A DNA stretch of 64,000 bases from JAHRVQ01 sp029941905 (GTDB lineage: Bacteria > Pseudomonadota > Gammaproteobacteria > Pseudomonadales > Azotimanducaceae). Shown in pieces: positions 52,065-62,752 of the stretch. The notes under the pieces were generated by a model. That model did no database searches, had not been told where the DNA came from, and worked only from the letters and a program-made list of their open reading frames with translations. The stretch is from assembly GCA_029941905.1 (NCBI GenBank), contig JAPYTQ010000018.1, positions 1-64,000 of the forward strand, written 5' to 3'. Position 1 is the first letter of the stretch, and each line of letters starts with the position of its first letter. Made by a program: the position numbers and the translations under genes.

Positions 52065-52427
52065 ATGAGAAAAGTACTAGTTGTTGATGACTCGCCCACA
52101 GAAATATACCGGCTGAAAGGTATGTTGGAAGGCCTTGGGTACGAAGTTATAACCGCCGAAAATGGTGCCGACGGGGTAGCAAAGGCGAGTATTGAACAGC
52201 CTGACTGCGTCTTGATGGACGTCGTAATGCCCGATATGAATGGGTTCCAGGCAACCAGAGCGATTAGTCAGGGAGAGCTGACTTCCCATATACCAGTCAT
52301 CATTGTCAGCGGTAAGGACCAGGAAACAGATAAGGTTTGGGGTAAGAGACAAGGGGCGAAGGGTTATGTCACTAAACCCGTTGACGGGCTTGAACTGGAC
52401 TCTGTGATGAAGGGAGTGATGGTATGA
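52065..52427 (+). CDS. pilH: Twitching motility response regulator PilH
   Basis: 120-residue receiver, KVLVVDDSPTEIYRLKGMLEGLGYEV with acceptor Asp in CVLMDVVMPDMNGFQATRAI and Lys in YVTKPVDG. In Pseudomonas PilH counteracts PilG and may drain phosphate. It starts 15 bases after pilG. Stop is TGA. Confidence 0.95.
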   Translation: MRKVLVVDDSPTEIYRLKGMLEGLGYEVITAENGADGVAKASIEQPDCVLMDVVMPDMNGFQATRAISQGELTSHIPVIIVSGKDQETDKVWGKRQGAKGYVTKPVDGLELDSVMKGVMV

Positions 52428-52467
52428 ATCGTAGAACTTGCCGCAAGCACCAACACCAGGGGCTTGT

Positions 52468-53001
52468 GTGAGCAATCAGAGCCCTTTTTCCATACTCGCC
52501 GGTCTGGCCGAACGCAGTCGGCAGGTAGCCACAGAACTACCCGCGATAGAAAACACGCAAACGCTGTGGAATGGCCTGGGATTCACTTTGCTGGGTAACC
52601 AGTTTGTTGCCCCCATGAGTGAAGTGGGTGAGCTGATGCGAGTGCCACCGGCTACCCGCCTACCGGGGGTAAAGCCCTTTGTACTGGGAATTGCAAATGT
52701 ACGGGGCAGGTTGATGGCAATCCTGGATCTGGCGACGTTCTTTGGCAGCAAGACGTCTCCTTCACGGTCACTACGGCGGGTACTGACGGTTGAAGACGAA
52801 GAACAATGTTTCGGATTTGTTATCGACGAATCTCTTGGCATGCAGCATTTCCCCCAGGAGGCATTCGAGGAAGGTATCGAGGTAGATTCGATGTTTCAGC
52901 CTTTTGTAAAAGGGGGGTTTCGGGTTGGTACCAGTCAATGGCCAATACTTAGCCTGACGGCGCTGGCGGCAGATCCCGATTTGGAAAAACTGGATCGATA
53001 A
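52468..53001 (+). CDS. pilI: CheW-like adaptor PilI
   Basis: CheW-domain coupling protein between PilJ and ChpA, 177 residues from a GTG at 52468 that has CAGGGGC upstream. GFTLLGNQFVAPMSEVGELMRVPPATRLPGVKPFVLGIANVRGRLMAILDLATFFG is the CheW core. An in-frame TTG ten codons earlier is less likely. It is followed by a striking palindrome and then pilJ. Confidence 0.92.
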   Translation: MSNQSPFSILAGLAERSRQVATELPAIENTQTLWNGLGFTLLGNQFVAPMSEVGELMRVPPATRLPGVKPFVLGIANVRGRLMAILDLATFFGSKTSPSRSLRRVLTVEDEEQCFGFVIDESLGMQHFPQEAFEEGIEVDSMFQPFVKGGFRVGTSQWPILSLTALAADPDLEKLDR

Positions 53002-53010
53002 AATAGATTC

Positions 53011-53031
53011 AGTTGGCGCCAGGCGCCAACT
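53011..53031. promoter_or_regulatory. Perfect 21-base palindrome between pilI and pilJ
   Basis: AGTTGGCGCC and GGCGCCAACT are exactly complementary around a single central A, in the 59-base gap. In RNA this gives a tight GC-rich hairpin 30 bases before the pilJ ATG. No T tract follows, so it is not a normal terminator. It could be a processing or stability element that sets the PilI:PilJ ratio, or a protein-binding site. Confidence 0.6.
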
Positions 53032-53060
53032 AAAACAAGTTATACAGAGGAATATTTTGG

Positions 53061-55094
53061 ATGGCAGATAAAAAAACTGGCGTTGTAGGCCGGACTCTCA
53101 GAAAACCGCTGAATTTATGCTTGATCCTGATGCTAATGCTGTTCATTGCGGGATATTCTGGCAATTTCTATTTTGGGCAGCTGCAAGCCAGGTCCGGTGA
53201 AGCATACATTCGCAATATAAATGAATTAAAAATTAGCAGTCAGGAAATTGCTAAGAATGGCGCCGCTGCTGCTGCCTCAGATGGCCAGAAAGCAATCTTC
53301 GAAGTTTTATCAGGTAACAAGAGCAATTTCAGTACCCACCTGGGATATCTGACAGGCGGGAATCCGGCGCAAGTTATTCCCGTAGCATCTGCGGCGGCTC
53401 AAACTGAGCTGGTGAAAATTGCAGCACTCTGGAAAGATACGAAAAATCAAATTGATACTATTATGGATAATCGGGCCACACTGGTTTTTCTGAATGGGAT
53501 CCATGATGACATGGACATTACCATGTCTGCGATTCAGCAACAGAACAGCAAAATTGTTGTATCAATGTTGCGGCTGAACCTTCCCGCAAACCAGGTTGCA
53601 CTGGCCCAGCGACAGAATCTGCTGGTCGAAAGAATGACTCGCAGCATTGACAAGATTATTGAGTTGGGTTCGTCCAATAGCCTGTTGGACAATTTCAATC
53701 GTGACAGCAGTAATTTTAGACAGGTATTGCGTGGGTTAACTGAAGGCGACAGGAAATTATTGTTGTCTGCAGTCAGAAATGCGGAAGTTCAGGCCAGCCT
53801 TACAAGGATCAACGAGTTGTTCCGTACGGTGTCTAGTCGCATGGACGAAATTTCTACTCGCTCGCAAAATGTCGTTGACTCAAAGCGAGCGGCGGTGGCG
53901 CTACGCCTTGGATCGGGTGAATATGTCGATCTGTCGAATCGACTGCTCGATATCTACAACGGCAGTATTTTGCTAAGACCAGGCTCGCCGTTCATTGGCG
54001 TCGCCTTTGCCGCTGGCGCGTTGCTGATTATCTTCCTGTTGAGTTTCTTCGTTTACTACGGAGTCAGGCGAACAGCTGCCGAGAACGAGGGTCAAAATGA
54101 ACTAAACCAGGAAGCGATTCTACAATTGTTGGATGAAATGGCAGACCTGGCAGATGGTGATCTGCGGGTTCAAGCGACAGTTACCGAGAGTTTCACCGGA
54201 GCGATAGCAGATTCCATTAACTTCTCTATTGACCATTTGCGTTCTCTTGTTTCAAAAATTAACCAGGCAGCCAGTATGGTATCAACTGCCACTGAACAAA
54301 CTCGAACCTCCCTGGGTCAGCTTTCAAATGCGTCGAAACGTCAGGCAGCGGAAATCGCTGATGTCTCTGAGGCGGTAAATGAAATGGCCGTTTCCATTGA
54401 CAAGGTTTCGTTTAACGCGGCGGAATCTTCATCTGTTGCGGAACGATCAGTGAACATCGCTAATAAGGGAGCATCCGTTGTACAGAACACTATTGGGGGG
54501 ATGGAAAATATCCGAGGACAGATTCAGGAAACTGCAAAAAGAATCAAACGTCTTGGTGAAAGCTCCCAGGAGATTGGTGATATCGTTTCGCTGATTAACG
54601 ACATTGCGGACCAAACCAACATCCTGTCGTTGAACGCGGCGATTCAGGCATCCATGGCTGGGGATGCAGGCAAGGGTTTCGCGGTCGTTGCAGATGAGGT
54701 GCAAAGACTTGCGGAACGGTCCGGTGCTGCGGCGAAGCAGATATCCGCCCTCGTAAAAACAATTCAAAGTGATACTAACGAAGCAGTAATGTCAATGGAA
54801 CAGACCACAGCGGAGGTTGTGCAGGGAACCAGGCTTGCGCAGGATGCTGGAGTTGCACTGGGCGAAATTGATTCCGTATCTAAGTCTCTGGCTGAAATCA
54901 TTGAAAATATTTCAGATGCGGCAAGAGAACAGGCAGTTTCTGCCGGAAAAATTTCAAAAACTATGAAAAGCATTGAAGAGATTACGTCCCAAACTAACGA
55001 AGGAACTCAGGCGACTGTTGTGGCGGTTGGCAACCTCGCGGATATTACCAACGAGCTTCGATCTTCAGTAACCGGATTTAAATTACCAGAATGA
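53061..55094 (+). CDS. pilJ: Type IV pilus methyl-accepting chemosensor PilJ
   Basis: 677 residues. The first helix is at about 15-34 (LNLCLILMLMLFIAGYSGNF), then a periplasmic PilJ-type domain to about 310, a second helix (GVAFAAGALLIIFLLSFFVYYGV), a HAMP-like region and a long signalling coiled coil whose tip is DIADQTNILSLNAAIQASMAGDAGKGFAVVADEVQRLAERS. In Pseudomonas PilJ senses surface contact and retracted pilin. GAGGAATATTTTGG precedes the ATG. No methyltransferase or methylesterase gene follows in this window. Confidence 0.95.
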   Translation: MADKKTGVVGRTLRKPLNLCLILMLMLFIAGYSGNFYFGQLQARSGEAYIRNINELKISSQEIAKNGAAAAASDGQKAIFEVLSGNKSNFSTHLGYLTGGNPAQVIPVASAAAQTELVKIAALWKDTKNQIDTIMDNRATLVFLNGIHDDMDITMSAIQQQNSKIVVSMLRLNLPANQVALAQRQNLLVERMTRSIDKIIELGSSNSLLDNFNRDSSNFRQVLRGLTEGDRKLLLSAVRNAEVQASLTRINELFRTVSSRMDEISTRSQNVVDSKRAAVALRLGSGEYVDLSNRLLDIYNGSILLRPGSPFIGVAFAAGALLIIFLLSFFVYYGVRRTAAENEGQNELNQEAILQLLDEMADLADGDLRVQATVTESFTGAIADSINFSIDHLRSLVSKINQAASMVSTATEQTRTSLGQLSNASKRQAAEIADVSEAVNEMAVSIDKVSFNAAESSSVAERSVNIANKGASVVQNTIGGMENIRGQIQETAKRIKRLGESSQEIGDIVSLINDIADQTNILSLNAAIQASMAGDAGKGFAVVADEVQRLAERSGAAAKQISALVKTIQSDTNEAVMSMEQTTAEVVQGTRLAQDAGVALGEIDSVSKSLAEIIENISDAAREQAVSAGKISKTMKSIEEITSQTNEGTQATVVAVGNLADITNELRSSVTGFKLPE

Positions 55095-55131
55095 AGATGC
55101 CATGAACAAAAATGATCAACGGGCAAGATAA

Positions 55132-58100
55132 ATGAGCGCAAGTCAAGATTTCGTTGCGCTGGATTGGGTTAAGGCGGACATTTCCGAAACACTGAACCAG
55201 GCGCAGAATGCACTTGAGGCCGTTGCGGAATCTGCTGATGATTCCAGTCAGATGCGGAACTGCCTTACGGCAATTCACCAGGTGCATGGCACCTTGTTGA
55301 TGCTGCAGATTGAGGGCCCGATACTTATTGCCCTGGAAATGGAAGAAGTCGCGCAGGCACTAATGAACGATGCAGTACCCGACATTGAGACTGCCCAGGA
55401 AATATTGATGCAGTCGATTCTGCAAATGCCGGGTTATCTCAACCGAATTCAGCGGGAACAAAAGGACAGCCCTGCGTTTTTCAACCCGATTGTTAACAAC
55501 TTGAGAATTGCCCGCGGTGAGGAACGGCTTGGAGATTCAACTGATGGTGCTTCTACTGCGGATGCTGAGTCGGGGTTACTGTCGCAGCCTGTAACGAAAG
55601 ATGTTGTCCAGGCTTACAAGGCCGCAAAAGGACCTGCCACTGTTCGTAAACTCCGACAGTATTATAAACAGGCACTTGCGGCTCTGCTGAAAAAATCGAA
55701 CATGAAACAAAACCTGGGTATGATGGCAAAAGTCTTATCCAGGCTGGAAAGATTGTGCGGAGAGTCTCCCGTTGGGCATCTTTCGGTAATGTCCTTGGCG
55801 CTGGTTGAAGGTGTCGTTACTGGTGCTATCAAACTTGATGCTTCTGTCGCAAAACAACTGAAAGCAATCGATGGCACCTTAAAATTACTGGCCGAAGGTG
55901 ATGAGACACAATTGTCTGCACCGTTGCCTGCAGAAATTGGGCAGGACTTGCTTGCGAAGTTACGAACCGCAACCAGGGAAACTACCAAAATTACGGCGGT
56001 TCTGTCCCGTTACAACTCCGCAGAAACCGTTACAGAAATTGAAACTGAAAAAGTCGAATTCGGGCCTGACGATGATACCCTGGCCGCAGTGTCCCAAATC
56101 CTGACAGAAGAGATCACTGGCATTGTAGATAAGCTCGATCTCTACGTGCGTTCCAGCGAGAGGAACAAACAGGACCTGCTTGGCCTTTTACCGCTGATGG
56201 AGCAGTCAGCGAGTACCCTTTCCGTGGTTGGTTTACCGAATCACCAGGAAAGCCTGGAGAAACAGATAGGCGTTATCAGGTCGCTGGAATTAGAAGATCC
56301 AACCGAAAATCAGCTCCTTGATATTGCCGGTGCGCTGCTGCAGATACAATCAGACCTGAACCGAGTTGGTGGAACTAACGATGAAGGTGAGGCAGACACA
56401 TTTGGTGATCTAAACGAGGCGCAAGCAACAGTTATACGAGAGACGCGTAATGGGTTGGCAAAGTGTAAAGATTCAATCGTAGAGTACATAAGTACCGACT
56501 ATGAACCAGAAAAACTTGAGTCGCTACCGGAAGAACTGAATGATCTTCGTGGTGGACTGCTGATCGTAAACCAACAACGATCAGCTGATGTGCTTGGTGC
56601 CTGTTCTCTATACATCGAGTCACTGCAACGCAAGCAAGATAGCCAGCCAGAATTGTCCTCCCTGGATGATTTAGCGGACGCACTGACGAGCATCGATTAC
56701 TATCTTGAGAGATTTCTGGATAACGCGTCTGAGCCTTACCTTAGAATGCTCGAAGTAGCCGAATCATCGATTGAAAAATTAGGCAGCGACGCTTTAGAAC
56801 GGATCACGCCGGAAGTCGATGAAGTTGTTGTGGAGCCATCAGCCGATAAAGAGCCAACAGTTGATACAGCGCCAACAGTTGATACAGCGCCATCAGTTGA
56901 TACAGCGCCAACAGTTGATACAGAGCCATCAGCCGATAAAGAGCCAACNNNNNNNNNNNNNNNNNNNNNNNNNNNNNNNNNNNNNNNNNNNNNNNNNNNN
57001 NNNNNNNNNNNNNNNNNNNNNNNNNNNNNNNNNNNNNNNNNNNNNNNNGCCAACAGTTGATACAGAGCCAACAGTTGATACAGAGCCATCAGTTGATGAA
57101 GAACCATCAGCTAGTAAAGAGCCTTCACCGCAAGAAGAACTTGTCGTCGAAGATCTCACGGTTGCTGAAGATGATAGTGACGATGACCTGATCGATGACG
57201 AGATTATCGAGACTTTTGTCGAAGAAGCAGAAGAGGTCGCGGAATCCATAGCCGAATACTTGCCCAGGTGGCAGCAAGATACAGGAGACATGGAGGCGTT
57301 AACTGAAATTCGACGTGCCTTTCACACCCTGAAAGGTAGTGGTCGAATGGTCGGAGCCACCGTGATGGTTGAACTTGCGTGGGCTGTTGAGAGTCTCTTG
57401 AATCGCATTCTGGAGAAGTTGATTCAGGTGACGCCGCGAATTCAAGCGATGGTCGGTGAAGTAGCGGCTATTATACCTGATGGTGTCGAAGCTTTTAGCG
57501 CAAAGCACCAAGAGACTTTCGAAATTGATGATCTTCTAATTAAGATCGACGCGCTTGCGGAACCAGGCGCAGTGTCTGGGGTAAACCTTGAGCTTATAGT
57601 CGAAGAGCCAGACATTGAACCTGAAATTGAACTGGAAGATCTCACACTTGAAGCACTTACTATAGGAAAGTCCGAACCTTCCAGCGCCCTGGACGAAATT
57701 GGCCTCGATGATTTTGATATTGACCTGGCAGAGCTGGAACCTGAGCCCGTGTTAGATGAAGAACTTTCAGTAGATGAAGAGCCTACAGTTATAGAAGAGC
57801 CTTCAGTCATAGAAGAGCCCCTGGTTGAAGAAAAGCCTGCACCTCTGACTAAAATGCCGCCGAAATTACAGGTTGCTGAGGGTCCTGGTGGTAGCAAAGG
57901 GCAGGATGAGTCTTATGACCCTGAGCTTGATGAAATATTTAGTGAAGAAGCAATGGAAAATATTCAGGTCATTCGCGCGTATCTTGAGGTCAAAGGTCCC
58001 GTCAATGCCGATATCGTTGCCGCCTACCACACTTTAAAAGGCAGCGCAGGTATGGCGAGAATTTCCACGATTGCAAAGATTGCAGCGCCGATGGAAAGTA

Positions 58101-61100
58101 TCAGCAGCCAGTTCTATCACGGGAAAGCCAACGCTGATCAAGGCTATCTTGATCTGGCGGAAACCAGTATCACCATGATAGAGAAGGTGCTTGGGGATCT
58201 GACTAGTTTTCGTAATCGGTTAGCTGACCTGGACTTATTCCTGAGTCGGGCAGAACATGTTGAGTCGCAAACGGACGGAGCTGAATTACTTCCGCAGCTC
58301 GACTTTTCGATGATCGATGTTCTGACCGGACCTCGTGAGATTATCGAGACCTGGCAATCCGAAGGTATTGTGAAAATAGTTTTTGAACTGGAACAGGTGC
58401 TGGTCCAGTCAGAAGCGACGCAACATACACCGTTGAGCGAGTTGATACGGGAGCTTTTACAGGTTTACCGACGATTTAAGGATAAGCCTGAGAGCCCAAT
58501 CATTGAGGCCGTTCTCAGAGCCCATGAAAACCTGATGTCGATATTCGATCAACTTGCGTCCAGTCAGGAAGTGGATGCGAAAAAAACAAACGTCGTCAGT
58601 GAATTACGGGATCTTTCTGTTGAAACCGAGGAAGTTGCAGATTCTGGTGAAACGGCAGCCATTGAAACGGCGGAGACTTCCGACACCGTTGTCCTGCCAG
58701 AAGACAATATTGACGATGATGTACTTGGAATTTTCATTGAGGAAGCCGAAGAACTCCTCGAAGCCATCGATGAAAGCATTCTGTCGTGGAGTGAAGACAC
58801 CGGTTCGACAGAACAACTGGATAATCTGTTAAGGCACTTGCACACACTTAAAGGTGGCGCAAGATTAGCGGGTTGCAATTCCCTTGGAGAATACACACAT
58901 AATTTCGAAACCTTCCTGACCAAAGTCCGACAGAATCCGGTTGACTTTGACCATCAGTTCTTTGGTTTGCTGAATCAACATCAGGATGAAATTGTTCGTC
59001 GAGTGGCCATCTACCAAAAACTGGTGGCCGGTGATGCGACAGAGTCAGAATTGCAGTCGCTGCGATCTGTTCCTGGTGCCAGGCCGCCTGTTGTACAGCA
59101 AGATGATATTACTGCCGACGTACCTGATGATCACGAGGCTGTTTCTGGTGAAGCCGAGGTCACCGACCAGATTGATGAAGAGATTCTAGCGATATTTATT
59201 GACGAAGCCGATGAACTGATTGAATCGATAGACCAGTGTATTTTGGAATGGAGTTCCGAACCGAACGCGACGGAACATCACGACAATTTACTTCGACACC
59301 TGCATACCATGAAAGGTGGCTCCCGTCTTGCCGGGTGTAATCGTCTGGGTGAGTACACCCATAATTTTGAGACCTATTTGATTGATATTCAGTCTAACCC
59401 TGTGCCGTTCGACGATACCTTCTTTGCCTCACTAAATCAGCGGCAGGATGAAATTACACGTCGGGTGGGTGTCTACAGGAAATTGGTTCAGGGTGAGGCG
59501 AGTGAAGAAGAGCTGTCTTCATTAACGGGCACTCAGGAAATAAAGCCGGTTGCGGCCGTAGCGGTGGCACAAGACAGAAGCACCGACGTCGGCGAATCAA
59601 AAGCTGAGTCCGGGGAAGCCAAGGCAGATGCGGCACCGGCAACGCAAGGCCAGACCCAGGAAATGGTCCGCGTTTCAGCGGAATTGTTAGAGGAATTGAT
59701 CAGCCTTTCCGGAGAATCTAACATCACCCGAGGTCGAATCGAACAACAGATTACCGATTTTGGTGATTTCATCGTCGAGATGGAGGAAACAATCAGTCGT
59801 ATCAGGGACCAGGTACGACGTCTGGAAATTGAGACAGAGTCCAGTGAGACCGTTTTCAGGCAAACACAAGGCGAAACTGACTCATCATTTGATGCGTTGG
59901 AGATGGATCGCTACACCATGTTGCAGGAAATCTCGCGAACCCTGAACGAAGGTTCTTCGGATATGCTGGACTTGAAAGATTCTCTGGCGAACAAGAGCCG
60001 CGATGCCGAAACGTTGCTACACCAGCAGGCACGAATAGGCAGTGAGTTGCAGGAAGGGCTAACGAGAACACGGATGGTTCCCTTTGCTCGCCTGATTCCA
60101 CGGCTTAGAAGAATTGTTAGACAAATCAGCAGCGAAGTAGGTAAATCCGTTCGGTTTGATGCGTTTAATGTCGAGGGTGAGCTGGACAGAAGTGTCCTGG
60201 AAAGAATCGTTGCGCCCCTGGAGCATATGCTCCGTAATGCGGTGGATCATGGCATCGAGTCCACCGAACAGCGTAAGGCTGCTAAAAAACCCGAAACAGG
60301 CAGCATTAGCTTACGGTTGTCGAGGCAGGGTGGCTACGTTGTGCTTTCGATCAGCGATGATGGCGGTGGTATTGATATCGACGCTGTGCGTAAGAAAGCA
60401 GTGGAACGAGGGCTCATCAAGGCAGATTCCAAGATTTCAGACCACGAAGTCAGGCAGTTCATTATGGCTGCCGGTTTTAGTACGGCGCAAAAGTTAACCC
60501 AGATCTCGGGTCGCGGTGTTGGCATGGACGTGGTGAACAGCGAGATCAAACAATTAGGCGGCTCGGTTTCAATTGATTCGACCTACGGTGTTGGGACCGA
60601 GTTTTCAATTCGCATACCTTTCACCGTATCGATTAATCGGGCTTTGATGGTTGTTGTGCGGGAGGAAGTATACGCAATCCCGTTAAATACTATCGAAGGG
60701 ATAGTCAGAGTGAGTCCTTATGAACTTGAAGCATACTATCAACCCGATGCACCCATGTTCGAGTATGCCGGTCAGCCCTATCGATTGGCATATATTGGGA
60801 AAATGTTAGGCAAAGCGGAAGAGCCGGACCTGGAAGGACAGGTCGCGCCACTGCCTGTTATCTTAGCCCGTAGTGGCGATGATTCCATTGCACTACAAGT
60901 TGACCAGGTGATTGGTAGCAGAGAAGTCGTCGTAAAGACCCTTGGCCCACAGTTTAACGAAGTCAGCGGAGTTGCAGGCGCGACGGTGCTTGGCGATGGT
61001 CGCGTGGTTATTATTCTTGACCTGATGGCGCTCGTGGGAAGCTCAAGTTTTGAATTCGAAACAGTTGATGTCAAAGAAGAAGTCGTAGAGCCTGCTAACA

Positions 61101-61477
61101 AGGTTGCGAAGGTGATGATCGTTGATGATTCCGTCACTGTCCGCAAGGTAACAACACGATTGATGGAGCGTCACGGTTGGGAGGTGACGACTGCCAAGGA
61201 TGGTATAGACGCGATGCAGCAATTACAGGAAGTCTTCCCGGATGTCATGTTGCTTGATATCGAGATGCCGAAAATGGATGGATTTGAAGTGCTTCGCAGC
61301 GTTCGGCGAGACCCGAGGTTGGAGAAGTTACCAATAATAATGATTACCTCCCGGACCGGGGAGAAACATAAGAAACAGGCGCTGGAGCTTGGTGTCAACC
61401 GTTACCTTGGTAAGCCCTTTCAGGAAGCTAATTTGATCAGCACCATTGAGGAAGTAATTGCAGAGGCGCTCAGCTAA
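55132..61477 (+). CDS. chpA: Hybrid chemotaxis histidine kinase ChpA/PilL, containing an assembly gap
   Basis: CheA-type kinase of the Pil-Chp system, about 2,080 visible residues plus the unknown gap. Order: FimL/PilL-like N-terminus (LTAIHQVHGTLLML), an acidic 6-residue repeat region with the gap, then four HPt domains with active His codons at 57323 (FHTLKGSGR), 58028 (YHTLKGSAG), 58841 (LHTLKGGAR) and 59303 (LHTMKGGSR). Next come dimerisation/ATPase (HMLRNAVDHGIE, DDGGGID, GRGVGMDVV), a CheW-like domain and a receiver (VMIVDDSVTVRK, MLLDIEMPKMDG, LGKPF). Frames before and after the gap differ by one with 100 N; the true gap length must be a multiple of 3, so I treat this as one gene. Pseudomonas ChpA is larger and has more HPt-like domains. 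Confidence 0.92.
56836..57122 (+). repeat. 18-base coding tandem repeat inside chpA
   Basis: Hexapeptide units PTVDTA, PSVDTA, PTVDTE, PSADKE and PSVDEE, encoded by near-identical 18-base units (CCAACAGTTGATACAGCG and variants), lie on both sides of the gap. The linker is Pro- and acid-rich and surely disordered. Copy number is unresolved because the assembly breaks here. Confidence 0.92.
56949..57048. other. Assembly gap of 100 N inside chpA
   Basis: Placeholder of exactly 100 N flanked by the same 18-base repeat. Open frames left and right are in registers that differ by one base; any gap of a multiple of 18 (or 3) bases restores one continuous frame. The break is therefore an assembly artefact, not a frameshift. 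Confidence 0.95.
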
Positions 61478-61941
61478 TGGCAGAAAGTGAAGTAGTGGTG
61501 TCGACATACGTCGTACCCTTGCAAAAGAGTAGTATTTTAATACCTGATGAGATGGTGGCTGAGATTATTCCTTATGAGCCATTGCAAAGAATACAGGATT
61601 CGCCAGACTGGTTTCTGGGGTTTCTTGGATGGCGTGGAGTCCAGGTTCCCGTAGCTTCTTTTGAAATGCTTACTATTGAAAAAGCCAGTTTCTCCCTGGT
61701 GAGCGTTTCTTCGGCGGGCCTGGTCGTGCTACAGGCGTTGGGTAATCAGGACGATTTCAGTTATTTTGCTATCGTTGCGCAGGCCACACCTCAGCTGACT
61801 GAAATTACAGAGTCTCAGTTGTTTGAGACTGAAGAACCGATTGAGAAGACTGAACTCGCGAAAGCGCGTTTGGTAGCTGACAATGTCTCGATTCCGGATT
61901 TCGACCTTATTGAGTGGGAAATAAGCCGCGTCGCATTCTAA
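61477..61941 (+). CDS. chpC: CheW-like accessory protein ChpC
   Basis: 154 residues with a degenerate CheW fold: VVPLQKSSILIPDEMVAEIIPYEPLQRIQDSPDWFLGFLGWRGVQVPVASFEML. The gene's position directly after the kinase, with ATG overlapping the chpA stop (TAATG), identifies it as the second CheW-type protein ChpC of the Pil-Chp cluster, which may couple ChpA to another receptor. pilK and chpB are not present. Confidence 0.82.
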   Translation: MAESEVVVSTYVVPLQKSSILIPDEMVAEIIPYEPLQRIQDSPDWFLGFLGWRGVQVPVASFEMLTIEKASFSLVSVSSAGLVVLQALGNQDDFSYFAIVAQATPQLTEITESQLFETEEPIEKTELAKARLVADNVSIPDFDLIEWEISRVAF

Positions 61942-61943
61942 CT

Positions 61944-61983
61944 GGGGCTTTTCAGTAGCTTGCCAGGGATAGTTGCAAGCCCC
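61944..61983. terminator. Possible hairpin between convergent chpC and rsmE
   Basis: GGGGCTT and AAGCCCC are perfect 7-base arms in the 45-base convergent gap, and an inner GCTTGC/GCAAGC pair is an alternative. There is no clear T tract on either side, so termination is only likely by position. Confidence 0.35.
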
Positions 61984-61986
61984 TTG

Positions 61987-62724
61987 TTAATGCAGGTCCC
62001 CCCATCGCGATTGAACCAGGGACAATAATGTAATTGCCGCTGTTTCTGTTCGCAAAGTTCTCGGTCCCAGACTAATTGAGATAAATCCATTTGCACCTGC
62101 CATAGAGAGTTCGTCCTGGGTAAACCCTCCCTCGGGGCCAATGGCAATTGCAATGCTTCGTGGATCTACCTGAATACCTTGCCGTGAGTCCCGCAGTGAG
62201 TGTTCTGCCAATGGGTTTGCAATGAGCTTAAGATCCGCGTCGACAGTCTTAACCCACTCGGGAAAAGCGACCACCGGGCCGATATCGGGGGGCAAGTTTA
62301 AGCCACATTGTTCACATGCGCCGTGGCTGATTTGCTGCCAGTGACCGAGCTTTCTCGGCAGCCCATTTGTGTTTACTGATGTGTTAGCGCTAATCAATGG
62401 CTGGATCTTGCGAGCATTCAGTTCGGTGGATTTCTGGATCACCAGATCCATCGCATCCCTTTTTATTAATGACAGCCCTGTTTCCACTGCCAGGCTCGAT
62501 TGGCGATTGATCCCAAAAAATTCACCCGTGTGGATCACAACATCCGAGCGACTGGTTTGAGAAACCAGTGCCGTGAATTCTCCACCCTTGCCGTTAAACA
62601 TAATCAAGGGATCGCCTGGCTTTAATCGAAGCACAGTGCGAATGTAGTGTGCTAGCGGACCTTCGAGGTGAATATCCTCGTCAACATGAAGTGACCGGTT
62701 GATATAAAAACGAGAGACTCGCAT
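61987..62724 (-). CDS. rsmE: 16S rRNA (uracil1498-N3)-methyltransferase
   Basis: SPOUT-class methyltransferase, 245 residues. It begins MRVSRFYINRSL, has a PUA-like N-terminal domain (HYIRTVLRLKPGDPLIMFNGKGGEFTALV), and the knot motifs IAIGPEGGFTQDEL and ISLGPRTLRTETAAITLLSL that bind SAM. It is downstream of metF by 28 bases on the same strand. Confidence 0.96.
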   Translation of the reverse strand: MRVSRFYINRSLHVDEDIHLEGPLAHYIRTVLRLKPGDPLIMFNGKGGEFTALVSQTSRSDVVIHTGEFFGINRQSSLAVETGLSLIKRDAMDLVIQKSTELNARKIQPLISANTSVNTNGLPRKLGHWQQISHGACEQCGLNLPPDIGPVVAFPEWVKTVDADLKLIANPLAEHSLRDSRQGIQVDPRSIAIAIGPEGGFTQDELSMAGANGFISISLGPRTLRTETAAITLLSLVQSRWGDLH

Positions 62725-62752
62725 ACGGCGCTATGCGGTTTGCGCAGACAGG

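Noticed and set aside
56819..57060. Frameshift or two separate genes at chpA
   Set aside because: The frame change equals one base across a placeholder of 100 N within an 18-base repeat; a gap length divisible by 3 restores one gene.
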